A program made the translations under genes and the position numbers. A stretch of DNA of 64,000 bases, taken from contig NZ_KB913032.1 of assembly GCF_000384215.1 (NCBI RefSeq), positions 6,843,605 through 6,907,604 on the forward strand. The letters are read 5' to 3'. A model generated the notes under the pieces. That model worked only from the letters and a program-made list of their open reading frames with translations, did no database searches and had not been told where the DNA came from. This stretch comes from Amycolatopsis alba DSM 44262 (GTDB lineage Bacteria > Actinomycetota > Actinomycetes > Mycobacteriales > Pseudonocardiaceae). Each line of letters opens with the position of its first letter. Position 1 is the first letter of the stretch. Shown in pieces: positions 54,516 through 63,759 of this stretch.

Positions 54516-55682
54516 TCAGGCGAACTCGACCCTCATCGTCAAGCCGCCATCCTGCCTCGGTGTCGCCGTGACCGGCATGTCATGAGCGGTGGCGATCGCC
54601 TGCACGATCGACAGGCCCAGCCCCAGGCCTTGCCCTGTCCGTGCTCTCCCCAGCCGCTGGAAGGGCTGGAAAAGACGGTCCACCTCGGTCGCGGGCACGA
54701 CCGGGCCCGAGTTGGTCACGGTCAGCACGCCCGAGCCGCAGGACACCTCGACCCACCCGCCGGGCACGTTGTGCCGGATCGCGTTGTCCACCAGGTTCAC
54801 GACCAGCCGCTCGGCGAGCGCGCGGTGCCCGGACACGAGACACGGTTCGATCGTGGTCCGCAGCGTGAGGTCTGGCGGACGGTGGACGTCGACCACCTCG
54901 GTGACCATCTCGCCGAGATCGAAGGGATGCCGGACGTCGATGCCGCCGTGGCCGCGGGTCAAGGTGAGCATGGCTTCGATCAGCCGTTCCTGCTGAGCAC
55001 CCGCCACGAGAATCCGCTCGTGCGCCGCACGCAGGGATGCCATCGTCGCGTCCGGGTCGTCGAGCGCCACCTGCCCGATAGTGCGCTGGCGGGCGAGCGG
55101 TGTGCGCAGCTCGTGCGACGCGTTGGCCACGAACTGGCGCTGCGCCTGGAATGCCGCCTCGAGCCTCCCGAGCAGTTCGTCGAAGGTGTCCCCCAGCTCC
55201 TTCAGCTCGTCGTCCGGGCCGGACGGCGCGAGGCGCTGGTGCAGGTTGGTCGCCGAGATCTTCCGTGCCGCCGCGGTGATCGTGCGCAGCCTGCGCAGGA
55301 CGCGGCCTGCCACCCACCAGCCGAGTGCGAGCGCGAGCGCCACCATCATGGCCAGCGCGATTCCGGACTGGACCAGCAGCTGGTGCAGCACCTCCTGCCG
55401 TTGCGCCGCCAAGGCTTCTTCGGCCTTCGCGGCGACCTGCTCGGCCTCGACGCCCAGCATGGGGAGCGAGCTACCCGCCGGGGCCGGGGCGGCGGAGTCC
55501 AGGGGATACCGGAACAGCCGCACGTTGCCCGCCGGCTGCACCGCGTGACGCACCAGGAAGTACGTGGCCGTCAGGACGCCCGCGCCGCAGAGCAGGAACA
55601 GCCCGCCGTACAGGAGGGTCAGCCGCAGCCGGACGGTTCGGCGCGGCAGGCAGCGGCCGGCGAGCCGGAGGAACAGGCCCAT
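54516..55682 (-). CDS. sensor histidine kinase
   Basis: A 388-residue membrane kinase. Two membrane segments (LLYGGLFLLCGAGVLTATYF and IALAMMVALALALGWWVAGR) flank an outer domain of about 80 residues; then HAMP, the H-box ANASHELRTPLARQRT near residue 189, and an ATPase domain with NLVDNAIRHN and GLGLGLSIV. Its ATG overlaps the regulator's stop by 1 bp (TGATG). Partner of the response regulator encoded upstream. Confidence 0.93.
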   Translation of the reverse strand: MGLFLRLAGRCLPRRTVRLRLTLLYGGLFLLCGAGVLTATYFLVRHAVQPAGNVRLFRYPLDSAAPAPAGSSLPMLGVEAEQVAAKAEEALAAQRQEVLHQLLVQSGIALAMMVALALALGWWVAGRVLRRLRTITAAARKISATNLHQRLAPSGPDDELKELGDTFDELLGRLEAAFQAQRQFVANASHELRTPLARQRTIGQVALDDPDATMASLRAAHERILVAGAQQERLIEAMLTLTRGHGGIDVRHPFDLGEMVTEVVDVHRPPDLTLRTTIEPCLVSGHRALAERLVVNLVDNAIRHNVPGGWVEVSCGSGVLTVTNSGPVVPATEVDRLFQPFQRLGRARTGQGLGLGLSIVQAIATAHDMPVTATPRQDGGLTMRVEFA

Positions 55683-56335
55683 CAGATTCGGTAGCCGCTC
55701 TTGGGCACGGTCTCGATGACCTGCGGGGCACCGAGCCGGGCCCGCAGCCTGCTGATCGTGATCTTCACGGCGTTGGTGAACGGGTCGGTCGCCTCGTCCC
55801 ACACCCGTTCCAGCAGTTCCTCCGCCGATACGGCCCTGCCTTCCGCGGCCAGCAACAGCTCCAGCACACCGAACTCCTTCGGCGCGAGCTCCAGCGGCCG
55901 GTCACCACGAGTGGCCAGGCGCCGGGCCGTGTCGACCACGAGGTCACCGTGGCGCAGCACTGGCGGCACGGCGGGATGCGCCCGTCGCGCCAGCACCCCG
56001 ACCCGAGCCACGAGCACCCGGAAGTCGAACGGCTTGGGCAGGTAGTCGTCCGCACCGAGGCCGAGGCCGTCGACGAGGTCTTCGGTCGTGGCCGCCGCGG
56101 TCAGCATCAGGATCCGGCTGCGGCACCGGGCCGCGATCAGCTCCGCGCACACCTCGTCGCCGTGTAGTCCCGGCAGATCCCGGTCCAGCACGATCACGTC
56201 GTAGTCGGTGTGCAGCGCGCGTTCGAGCCCACCGGTCCCGTCCAACGCCACGTCGACGGCCATCCGCGCACGCCGCAGCCCGGTGGCCACCGTGTACGCC
56301 ATTTCCTCGTCGTCCTCGACGACCAGCACTCGCAC
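55682..56335 (-). CDS. OmpR-family response regulator
   Basis: A 217-residue regulator: receiver with acidic pocket VEDDEEM, phospho-acceptor Asp in VIVLDRDLPG near residue 49 and Lys in LPKPFDFR, then a winged-helix DNA-binding domain (FGVLELLLAAEGRAVSAEEL, ITISRLRARLG). The GTG at 56335 is chosen from family alignment; GTG at 56341 is possible. Divergent from the Tat-exported hydrolases; the 51-bp inverted repeat at 56355-56405 lies between them. Confidence 0.92.
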   Translation of the reverse strand: MRVLVVEDDEEMAYTVATGLRRARMAVDVALDGTGGLERALHTDYDVIVLDRDLPGLHGDEVCAELIAARCRSRILMLTAAATTEDLVDGLGLGADDYLPKPFDFRVLVARVGVLARRAHPAVPPVLRHGDLVVDTARRLATRGDRPLELAPKEFGVLELLLAAEGRAVSAEELLERVWDEATDPFTNAVKITISRLRARLGAPQVIETVPKSGYRI

Positions 56336-56354
56336 GCGCACCAGTATCACCAGC

Positions 56355-56405
56355 CGAGGGTTTCGGCACCGTTTCTTCGCGGATGAAACCGTGCCGAAAC
56401 CCTCG
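56355..56405. promoter_or_regulatory. long inverted repeat in the regulator/carboxypeptidase gap
   Basis: Arms 56355-56375 and 56385-56405 (21 bp each, one mismatch, 9-base loop) read CGAGGGTTTCGGCAC outward. The repeat fills nearly the whole gap between the divergent response-regulator gene (start 56335) and the carboxypeptidase gene (start 56426). Binding site for the response regulator is the simplest reading. Confidence 0.6.
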
Positions 56406-56425
56406 TCCGCGTAGAACTCGCTCTC

Positions 56426-57994
56426 GTGAAACATTCCGGCCAGGTCCAGACCGGCGACCACTCACGTCGCACCGTGCTCAAGCTCCTCGGCGCCACCCCC
56501 ATCGCCGCGGCGGGTCTGCTGTCGGCAGGTGCGACGGCACGCGCCGACACCTCCGAGCGCACCCTCGCGGCCAAGATCGCCGACATCATCAAGCGGCCCG
56601 AGTTCGCCGGTTCCCAGTGGGGTATGCGGTTCCAGCCTGCCGGGGCCGAACCCGTCTTCACCATGAACCCCGAGCAGCGATTCGTCGCGGCCTCCGCCTT
56701 CAAGGTGTTCGTCGCGGGCTCCGCCTTCTCCGCGCTCGGCGCCGGCCACCGGTTCCGCACGACCGTCCACCGCACCGGCCCGGTGGTCAACGGTGCCCTC
56801 AGGGGAGATCTGGTGCTGGTGGCCGGCGGCGACCTGCTGCTGGGCCCGAGGATCCGGCCGGACGGCACGCTCGCGCTGCCGTTACCCGACCATTCCTACG
56901 GCAGCGCGACCGCCCCGATACACGGGGACCCCCTCCAGCAGCTGCGCCACCTGGCCGGCCAGGTGGCGTGCCGGGGCATCCGCCGCGTCGAGGGCCGGGT
57001 GACCGTGGACGCCTCGTTGTTCCGGCAGGGCCGTGAGCAGATCGCCATCGGGAACATCTCGATCCCGGTCTCGCCCATGATGGTCAACGACAACATCGTC
57101 GACGTGGTGGTGACGCCCGGCGGTCAGGCCGGTGCCCCGGCCGGGCTCCGGGTGTGGCCGGACATCGCCTACCTGACCGTCGTCAACGACGTCACCACCG
57201 TCTTGAACCCCTTGCGACGGCTGACTTTCACCGAGGTCTCGACTGCGCCGGACGGTACGCGCACCGTGCGGCTCACCGGTGACGTGCGGCTGGGCGGCCC
57301 GCCGGTCGTGTCCCCGTATTTCGTGCCCGACCCGGTTCGTTTCGCGGAGATCGCCTTCGCCGAGGCACTGCACGACGCGGGCGTCGACGTCATCGGTCAC
57401 CTGTCCAGATTGGACAGTGGCCGTCGGACGCAGGTGGCCGAGTACATCTCTCCGCCCTTGTCGGAACAGGTGAAGGTCATGCTCAAGATCAGCTCGAACC
57501 CGCACACCGTCCACTTCCCCTATCTCGTCGGCGCCGTCGCCGGTCACGATCCCGACACCCCGAAGGTGACGGGAGAGCGTTACCAGCGGGAGCTGTTCGA
57601 GCGGGCCGGTGTCGACCCCGACGACCCGGTGGGCGACCGCTACACATCGGACTTCTTCGTCCGTTTCCTCAGCCATATGGCGCGGCAGAAGTACTTCGTC
57701 CCGTACCGGCAAGCGCTGCCGATCATGGGACGGGACGGATCGATCGCCCACGTTCTGCCCGATTCACCGGCCGCGGGCCGGGTCTTCGCCAAAACCGGCA
57801 CCGCCAGCATGGGCGATGTCCTCCACAAGGCGCTGGCAGGCTACATCGTGCTGCCGGACGGCAGGCTGGTCATGTTCGCCCAGTTCATGAACAAATCCGT
57901 CGGCTCCGTCGACGAGGCGATGGCGCTGCAGAGCGTCGTCGAGACCGCGCAGGGCGAGATCGCCGCGGCCGTCTACGAATCGCTTACCCGGTGA
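56426..57994 (+). CDS. Tat-exported D-alanyl-D-alanine carboxypeptidase (PBP4/DacB, S13 family)
   Basis: A 522-residue serine peptidase that trims peptidoglycan peptides outside the membrane. The N-terminus has a Tat-like SRRTVLKLLGATPIAAAG. The S-x-x-K motif is AASAFKVF near residue 90, the second motif is ISSNPHT near 355 (Ser-Ser-Asn where Ser-x-Asn is expected), and the third is FAKTGTAS near 455, so all three are present. It begins with GTG at 56426. It precedes the class-C-like hydrolase by 11 bp and is divergent from the two-component genes, which may control it in response to cell-wall stress. Confidence 0.9.
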   Translation: MKHSGQVQTGDHSRRTVLKLLGATPIAAAGLLSAGATARADTSERTLAAKIADIIKRPEFAGSQWGMRFQPAGAEPVFTMNPEQRFVAASAFKVFVAGSAFSALGAGHRFRTTVHRTGPVVNGALRGDLVLVAGGDLLLGPRIRPDGTLALPLPDHSYGSATAPIHGDPLQQLRHLAGQVACRGIRRVEGRVTVDASLFRQGREQIAIGNISIPVSPMMVNDNIVDVVVTPGGQAGAPAGLRVWPDIAYLTVVNDVTTVLNPLRRLTFTEVSTAPDGTRTVRLTGDVRLGGPPVVSPYFVPDPVRFAEIAFAEALHDAGVDVIGHLSRLDSGRRTQVAEYISPPLSEQVKVMLKISSNPHTVHFPYLVGAVAGHDPDTPKVTGERYQRELFERAGVDPDDPVGDRYTSDFFVRFLSHMARQKYFVPYRQALPIMGRDGSIAHVLPDSPAAGRVFAKTGTASMGDVLHKALAGYIVLPDGRLVMFAQFMNKSVGSVDEAMALQSVVETAQGEIAAAVYESLTR

Positions 57995-58005
57995 AAGGAA
58001 CAACC

Positions 58006-59184
58006 GTGTCCACTGCCCCATCACGACGCTCGGTCCTCGGCCTGCTCGGCGCCGCACCGATCGCCGCGGCAGGCCTGCTCGCCACGTCAGGCACCGGCGA
58101 TGCGAGCGAAGCGGGGTACCGGCTGCCGCGCGACCTCCTGCCGGGCGGGCGCTTCGACCGGTTCGTTGCCGAACGCGCCGCGGCGGACCAGTTCTCCGGC
58201 ACCGTTCTGGTGGCGTACCGGGGCAAGCAAGTGCTGACGAGATCCCACGGCATGGCCCACAAGACCCAAGGTGTCGCCAACGACACGACCACGAGTTTCG
58301 ACCTCGCCTCGATGACGAAGTCGTTCACCGCGGTGGCCGTCGCCCGGCTCGCGCAGGAGGGCCGACTCGCGTTCCACGAGCCGCTCGGCACCTATCTCGA
58401 CGGATTCCCCGCCGACGTCGCCACGGTCACCGTGCACCAGCTGCTCACTCATACCGCGGGCGCGGGCAGGCCGGGCAGGACCAACCAGCGTCCGCCCGGC
58501 GAGGACGAGTGGGACAGCGAGAACGACATCTGGCAGGGCATGTCGGCCTATCTGCGCACACTGCCCTTGCAGTTCACCCCCGGAACCCGCTTCGGCTACA
58601 GCAATGACGGCTACTTCATCCTCGGCGCCATCGTCGCCGCGGTTTCGGGGCAGTCCTATTACGACTACGTGCGGCGGCACGTGTTCACGCCGGCGGGGCT
58701 CACCGACACCGACTTCTACCTCAAGCCGACGGTGATCGCCGACGGTGGCATCGCCCACGGCTACCTGACCCAGCCCTCCGGAGAGCGGGTGGACATCACG
58801 ACCACCCCCTGGCTCCCCTACATCGGAAGCCCGTACCACGGCGCGTTCTCGTCGGCGCCCGATCTTCTCCGTTTCGCGAAGGCGCTGCACGGCAACCAGT
58901 TGCTCAATCCGCCGTTCACCAGGGTCGTCACCGAGGGCAAGCACGCGCTCAGCCCGGCGGACCGTCCGTCCGGTGACGGCGAACTCCAGTTCTACGGGTA
59001 CGGCCACGTCGAGGCCGTCACGGCGGCCCGCCGCGTCGTCGGGCACTCCGGCAGCGGCCCCGGCCGGGCGACCAACCTGGATGTGTTCCCGGACGCGGGC
59101 TGGGTGATCGTGGTCCTCGGCAACTACGACACCACCATCCAGCCGATCGTGGCGCTGGGACGGCAGCTGGTCACGCAGGGGTGA
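58006..59184 (+). CDS. Tat-exported class C beta-lactamase-like serine hydrolase
   Basis: A 392-residue protein with a Tat-like signal PSRRSVLGLLGAAPIAAAGL. Motifs: DLASMTKSFTAV (S-x-x-K near 102), YSNDGYF (Y-x-N near 198) and VVGHSGSGPG (H-x-G near 346). These fit the beta-lactamase/DD-peptidase/esterase superfamily; real beta-lactamase activity is not shown by sequence. The GTG at 58006 follows AAGGAA and lies 11 bp after the carboxypeptidase stop, so the two form an operon. The signal sequences of the two proteins are nearly identical, suggesting duplication. Confidence 0.9.
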   Translation: MSTAPSRRSVLGLLGAAPIAAAGLLATSGTGDASEAGYRLPRDLLPGGRFDRFVAERAAADQFSGTVLVAYRGKQVLTRSHGMAHKTQGVANDTTTSFDLASMTKSFTAVAVARLAQEGRLAFHEPLGTYLDGFPADVATVTVHQLLTHTAGAGRPGRTNQRPPGEDEWDSENDIWQGMSAYLRTLPLQFTPGTRFGYSNDGYFILGAIVAAVSGQSYYDYVRRHVFTPAGLTDTDFYLKPTVIADGGIAHGYLTQPSGERVDITTTPWLPYIGSPYHGAFSSAPDLLRFAKALHGNQLLNPPFTRVVTEGKHALSPADRPSGDGELQFYGYGHVEAVTAARRVVGHSGSGPGRATNLDVFPDAGWVIVVLGNYDTTIQPIVALGRQLVTQG

Positions 59185-59247
59185 GGCGAGCGGGTTCGGC
59201 TTCGAATATCGCTCGTCGTTCGCCGTGCGGTAGCCGACACTCTGTGA

Positions 59248-59859
59248 GTGGGAACAGACATCAATGGCGTCATCGAGTACCGCCGGGCTTCGGCCTGCGC
59301 CGGGCACGGTCCCGGCTCTTGGGCGCAGGCCATCGACCTGGACATCTTGAACGACACCCGAAACTACGACGCGTTCGCCTGCCTGTTCGGTGTCCGCAAC
59401 TTCGCCAACTTCCGGCCCATCGCGGCCGACCGCGGCTTGCCCGACGACGCCACGGACTTCACCGTGGCCCACATGGCGCGATGGGGATGCTTCGGCGCCA
59501 CTTGGATCGGCTGGTCCGAGGTCGAGGCCGTCGACTGGGACGAGCTCGCCGACCTGCCCGACAGTCGCATTCACGAGTATCGACGGCAGCCGGACGGCAG
59601 CCTGGCTTTCCGCGGCAAAGCGGGCCATAACACGCGGTTCGCCAAGGTCAGTGGCACTCCGATCGGGGCGCAGGGCGAGGGAAAGATCTGGCCGGAGGGC
59701 ACCGAATGGATCGACGGCGACGCGGTCTTCCGCAGTGAACGCCTGAGCCGGAGCCAGGCGGTAACCCTGGAATGGGCGCCGGTCTGGGCTGTCATGCGAG
59801 CTCTGGCCGGCGTCCACGGCGACGACAACGTGAGGCTCATCGTCTGGTTCGACGACTAG
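59248..59859 (+). CDS. conserved-looking hypothetical protein
   Basis: A 203-residue soluble protein with GTDINGVIEYRR at the start and YDAFACLFGVRNFANFRPIA in the middle, typical of an uncharacterised family found in actinomycetes and some phages. It starts with GTG. No function can be named. It is followed by a hairpin (59868-59876/59896-59904). Confidence 0.75.
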   Translation: MGTDINGVIEYRRASACAGHGPGSWAQAIDLDILNDTRNYDAFACLFGVRNFANFRPIAADRGLPDDATDFTVAHMARWGCFGATWIGWSEVEAVDWDELADLPDSRIHEYRRQPDGSLAFRGKAGHNTRFAKVSGTPIGAQGEGKIWPEGTEWIDGDAVFRSERLSRSQAVTLEWAPVWAVMRALAGVHGDDNVRLIVWFDD

Positions 59860-59867
59860 CCAGGGGC

Positions 59868-59904
59868 TTTCACGGCGGTGCGGGTCTGACGGCGTGCCGT
59901 GAAA
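59868..59904 (+). terminator. hairpin after the hypothetical gene
   Basis: TTTCACGGC (59868-59876) pairs with GCCGTGAAA (59896-59904). It follows the hypothetical gene at 59248-59859 and precedes the transposase remnant; a terminator is likely, but an insertion-element end cannot be excluded. Confidence 0.45.
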
Positions 59905-59980
59905 GGAGAATGGTGCTCTGAGCTGCGATGATACGGCTTGCCAAAGGTCGTATCGCTTGTAGTTGAGGAGCACAATTCAG

Positions 59981-60572
59981 GTGGGCAAGTGTAGTTCGCC
60001 GTATCCGCAGCTGGTGGTAGGCGGGTCAGGTTCGGGTGTCGTGTCGCAGGCCGGGGCGGCGTTGCTGCTGAGAACGGCCGAATCGGTCGGGCTGATCACG
60101 GCTTTTGTCGAGGGTGTTGTCGCCGTTGCGGAAACCCCTCGCAGTGCACGATCCGGGCAAGATCGTGTTGGATTTGGCGGTCGCGGTCGCGCTGGGCGTG
60201 TTTGGGCTGGTGGCCTCGGATCCAACCGTGTCGCGGCTGATCACCGCGCTGGCCGAGGATCCGCGTAAGGCGGTGACCGCCATCCGCGGCATGGGAATGC
60301 GCCGGTGATCATGGACCCGACCACGGGGTCGACGCCGACGATCCGCTGATCATCGATCTGGACGCGACGTTGGTGACCGCGCACTCGGACAAGGAACGCG
60401 CCGCACCGAATTTCAAGCAGGGCTTCGGGTTTCATCCGCTGGGCGCTTGGCACAGGCGTTGACGCAGTTGCCATTCCAACCGGGATATCGGTCGGCCAGA
60501 AAGTCTTGATGCGCACCGATTCCGGCGGCGACACGCACGACTTCGTGCAGTACTGCCACCGACACGTGAAGC
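59981..60572 (+). pseudogene. IS1380-type transposase remnant, copy 1
   Basis: Pieces of one transposase lie in different frames: VSQAGAALLLRTAESVGLIT, then LAVHDPGKIVLDLAVAVALG, a small deletion, VASDPTVSRLITALAEDP, IDLDATLVTAHSDKERAAP and KVLMRTDSGGDTHDFVQYC. The order and words match IS1380-family DDE transposases. Several frameshifts and deletions make it non-functional. It ends against a fragment of another gene at 60573. Confidence 0.75.
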
Positions 60573-60671
60573 ATGGCGCGCGGCCAGTACTGGATTCACC
60601 CGGCGATGCCGGAGTTGATCGAGAACGCGCTGCTGAACCTGCCACTCGACGAGATCGCCGATCGCGTGTTG
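60573..60671 (+). pseudogene. 3' fragment resembling mycothione reductase
   Basis: MARGQYWIHPAMPELIENAL followed by LNLP resembles the C-terminal dimer-interface tail of mycothione reductase (a flavoprotein disulfide reductase of actinomycetes). Only about 25-30 codons remain, joined upstream to the IS1380 remnant and downstream directly to the glycosyltransferase gene in another frame. Identification is from memory of the family tail and is moderate only. Confidence 0.4.
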
Positions 60672-60672
60672 A

Positions 60673-61806
60673 ATGGGAATCGTGCGCGCACTCTTCGCGA
60701 CCTCCCCCGGTCTTGGCCATGTGTTCCCGACGATCTCCCTGGCACACGCGCTGCGTGCCGCCGGCCACGAGGTGCTGGTGGCGACCGCGGGCGGCAAGGA
60801 GGCCGCGAACGCCGGCCTGCACGTCGTGGACACCGCGCCGGGTGTCGACATCGGCGCGGTGTTCCACCAGGCGGCCAGCGAGCAACCCGAGGAATTCGAC
60901 TACAGCACGGACGTCGACACCGAGAAGGGGTTGGAGTTCGTCGGCGCGATCTTCGCCAAGTTGTCCGGCGTGTCGGTGGACCTGACCGTGTCGGCGGCCG
61001 AATCGTGGCGGCCGGACGTGGTCGTGTACTCGTCGATGGAGGGCACCGGGCCGCTGGTCGCCGCGAAGCTCGGCGTGCCGGCCGTGTCGCACGGCTTCGG
61101 GTTCGCCGACGAGGCGCCGATGACCGAGGTGATCTTCAAGAAGATGGTCGAGGAACGCGAACGGCATGGCGTGCAAGGGTTTCCCGAGGTGTGTGAGTCG
61201 ATCGACGTGGCGCCGCCGAGCATGGTCGACCGGCCGGTGCGCGGCTGGCCGATGCGGTACGTGCCGTACAACGGAGGCGGCGTGCTGCCCGAGTGGGTGC
61301 TCGAACGGCCCGCGCGCCCGCGCGTCGCGGTGACACTCGGCACGGTGCTGACCCAGGTCGGCGCGCTCACGTCGTTGACCAAACTCGTCGATGTGGCACG
61401 GCATCTGGACGCCGAGTTCGTACTCGCCCTCGGCGACGCGGACCCGTCGCCGCTGGGAGAACTGCCGGACAACGTGCGGGCGGCCGGGTGGGTGCCGCTG
61501 TCCGCGCTGCTGCCGACCTGCGCGGCGCTGGTGCACCACGGCGGGGCAGGCTCGACGCTGACCGCGATCGACGCCGGAGTCACGCAGCTCGTGCTGCCGC
61601 ACGGCGCGGACCAGTACGTGAATGCGGACGCCGTGGCGCGGCGCGGGCTCGGTCTGCGTTCGGAGCCGGATCAGGTGGACGCGGAGCTGATCGACCGCCT
61701 GCTCACCGACCCTGGGCTGGGCCGGGCCGCCTCCGAGGTGGCCGACGAGATCGCGACCCTGCCGAGGCCCGCCGACCTCGTACCGAAAATCGCCGGCCTT
61801 GCCTGA
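60673..61806 (+). CDS. GT1-family glycosyltransferase
   Basis: A 377-residue glycosyltransferase of the MGT/EryCIII-like kind: LFATSPGLGHVFPTISLAHA at the N-terminus, VAVTLGTVLTQ in the middle, and the nucleotide-sugar loop AALVHHGGAGSTLTAIDAGV near residue 280. It would glycosylate a small molecule using an activated sugar, but no biosynthetic cluster is nearby. The start is ATG 60673 or GTG 60682. It is flanked by two IS1380 remnants and may have been moved by them. Confidence 0.88.
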   Translation: MGIVRALFATSPGLGHVFPTISLAHALRAAGHEVLVATAGGKEAANAGLHVVDTAPGVDIGAVFHQAASEQPEEFDYSTDVDTEKGLEFVGAIFAKLSGVSVDLTVSAAESWRPDVVVYSSMEGTGPLVAAKLGVPAVSHGFGFADEAPMTEVIFKKMVEERERHGVQGFPEVCESIDVAPPSMVDRPVRGWPMRYVPYNGGGVLPEWVLERPARPRVAVTLGTVLTQVGALTSLTKLVDVARHLDAEFVLALGDADPSPLGELPDNVRAAGWVPLSALLPTCAALVHHGGAGSTLTAIDAGVTQLVLPHGADQYVNADAVARRGLGLRSEPDQVDAELIDRLLTDPGLGRAASEVADEIATLPRPADLVPKIAGLA

Positions 61807-61849
61807 CTTTGCCAGGGGTGCACACCGTGGCGTGCACTAATCTCTTGGG

Positions 61850-62620
61850 CTGACGCCGCCGCCCGTGCGAGGGCACGTGCCGGGGCGTGGAAGCTGGCCG
61901 GTGCGCACGCCCCGGACCGTGGCATCAGTGGCGATCATCCGGTGATCGTCGATGTGGACGCGACGTTGGTGACCGCGCATTCGGACAAGGAGAAGGCGGC
62001 GCCCGACGTTCAAGCGGGGCTACGGCTTCCACCCGCTGTGCGCGTTTGTCGATCACGGTGCCGAGGGCACCGGCGAACCCCTATCCATCCTGCTGCGACC
62101 GGGTAACGCCGGCTCGAACACGGCGGCCGATCACATCAGCGTAGCGCGGGATGCGTTGCGGCAATTGCCGTTCACCGGCAAGGGCGGCCGGATCGGCCGC
62201 AAGGTGCTGATCCGCGCCGACTCCGGCGGCGGCACCCACGAGTTCGTGGATTGGCTGCACGCACGGAAACTGGGCTACTCGCTCGGGTTCACCCTGCCCG
62301 ATGACGCGGTGCAGCGCATCGCCCAGATCCCCGACCAGGCGTGATGACGAGCGCACACCCCGCGACGGCGCCGGGGTGGCCGAGGCCACCGGACTATCGA
62401 ACCTGCCCCTACACGGATTCGCCCACAACCAGATCTGGGTCGCGATCGTCGCACTCGCCCTCGAACTGACCGCGTGGATGCAGATGCTCGCCCTCACCGG
62501 CCACCAAGCCCGACGCTGGGAACCCAAACGCCTGCGGCTACGGCTGTTCACCATCGCCGGACGCATCGCCCACCACGCCCACCAGCGCCTGACCACCCTG
62601 CCCGCACCGACCTGACCAGC
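61850..62620 (+). pseudogene. IS1380-type transposase remnant, copy 2
   Basis: A second decayed transposase lacking its N-terminal half: WKLAGAHAPDRGISGDHPVI, VDATLVTAHSDKEKAAP, a frameshift, then LLRPGNAGSNTAADHISVA, KVLIRADSGGGTHEFVDWLH, a stop at 62342, and in another frame SNLPLHGFAHNQIWVAIVAL and RWEPKRLRLRLFTIAGR. Overlapping segments with copy 1 show that the two are separate copies and not one split element. Confidence 0.78.
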
Positions 62621-63152
62621 CCGAACCGTCCCTACCAACAAGCACCACCACCGGACACGTGGAACCCGGCGACACCCCAGTCGACAAAGGGCAAACCCGC
62701 CTACCCCGAACACAAAAAGGAGGTCGCCGAGCCGCCAACGCCGCGGCGCGGGGCGAGGCCCTCACCTGCGCGAAAGATCCGGGCTAGACGGCCAACGCCT
62801 CTTTGCAGTGGAACGTGGTTTTCGCTTCCGGCAGGCACCGTTGAGAGGACGGATTTCGGAGACGGCCTTCTCAGGCCATCGGATTTGCGTAGAGTTCGGC
62901 ACTCTCGACGATCGCTTGCCAGAGAACGGAAGGCGATTTGATGCCACCCATACGTTCAGTGCCGATATGCGGGACCGACACACAGATGTCCGAATCGTGC
63001 AGAAGTCGCGGCGGACAGGGCCGTTCCATATAGAGCAAATGCCAATTTTGCTTACGCCCGCAGGCCTATTGTGATCACTGGTCAATTCGCGCAAAAATAC
63101 CTCCGCACCTCATGGAAGATCCCCCCAACCCGACGGAAACGAGCTGATTCTG
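62621..63152. other. intergenic stretch without a recognised gene
   Basis: After the transposase remnant there is about 530 bp with no recognisable coding frame. The part from 62950 to 63100 is AT-richer and probably holds the promoter of the secreted-protein gene at 63153. Confidence 0.5.
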
Positions 63153-63704
63153 ATGCGAAGATCACGACTCACGTCAGTTCTGGCAATAATGGGAAGCACC
63201 CTTATCGCATTCCTGCTCATTTCCCCTGCCGCATCTGCCACTAATGGCGACCTCGGTGGCATGATGATCCGCGAAGCCTGCCAGGCCGCAGGATTCAACG
63301 ACGCCGTGCGTCGTTCCGATGTCTGGTTCTGCACGGGGAACAAGCCCGACCAGGCCATACTGCTGAGCAACGTCTGCCGGTGGCAATTCTCCGACCTGGT
63401 CGCGGCCGGATTCACCGTCACCAACAACGGCGGCCGTTGCTGGACCAACCCGTCCGCTTACAGCGATGTCGGCGGAATCGCCGTCAACCAGTACTGCAAC
63501 TCCCTCGGGTACTCCGACGCAACGGTCGGGGAAACCGTCGCGTCCTGGCGGTGTGCCGGGCACGGAACCTCGGTGCCGATCGACTTCCACGCCGCCTGCC
63601 GCTGGCAGTATCCGGTCTGGGTCGGCAGAGGATTCAGCCTGGTGTCTTACTTCAACAGCTATGGCGACCGGTTCGGGATCAAGTGCCTCGCCTTGCTGCG
63701 CTGA
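63153..63704 (+). CDS. secreted cysteine-rich protein with two internal repeats
   Basis: A 183-residue exported protein with a signal peptide to about residue 29 (VLAIMGSTLIAFLLISPAAS). The mature part contains two copies of a 60-70 residue unit: EACQAAGFNDAV...VWFCTG...NVCRWQF and QYCNSLGYSDAT...SWRCAG...AACRWQY, each with three cysteines at matching places, plus extra cysteines between. The units probably form disulfide-bonded modules. No family is recognised. Confidence 0.82.
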   Translation: MRRSRLTSVLAIMGSTLIAFLLISPAASATNGDLGGMMIREACQAAGFNDAVRRSDVWFCTGNKPDQAILLSNVCRWQFSDLVAAGFTVTNNGGRCWTNPSAYSDVGGIAVNQYCNSLGYSDATVGETVASWRCAGHGTSVPIDFHAACRWQYPVWVGRGFSLVSYFNSYGDRFGIKCLALLR

Positions 63705-63759
63705 CGGTGACCGACCGGAGGCAGGGAACGCCGGCGTGGCGGTCTCGTAGTATCCGGCG

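Noticed and set aside
60673..61806. Secondary-metabolite gene cluster suggested by the glycosyltransferase
   Set aside because: No polyketide, peptide or deoxysugar genes are nearby; the gene stands alone between transposase remnants.
62808..63074. Small + strand frame before the secreted-protein gene
   Set aside because: No ribosome site, no domain and atypical codon use; the opposite strand is equally open.
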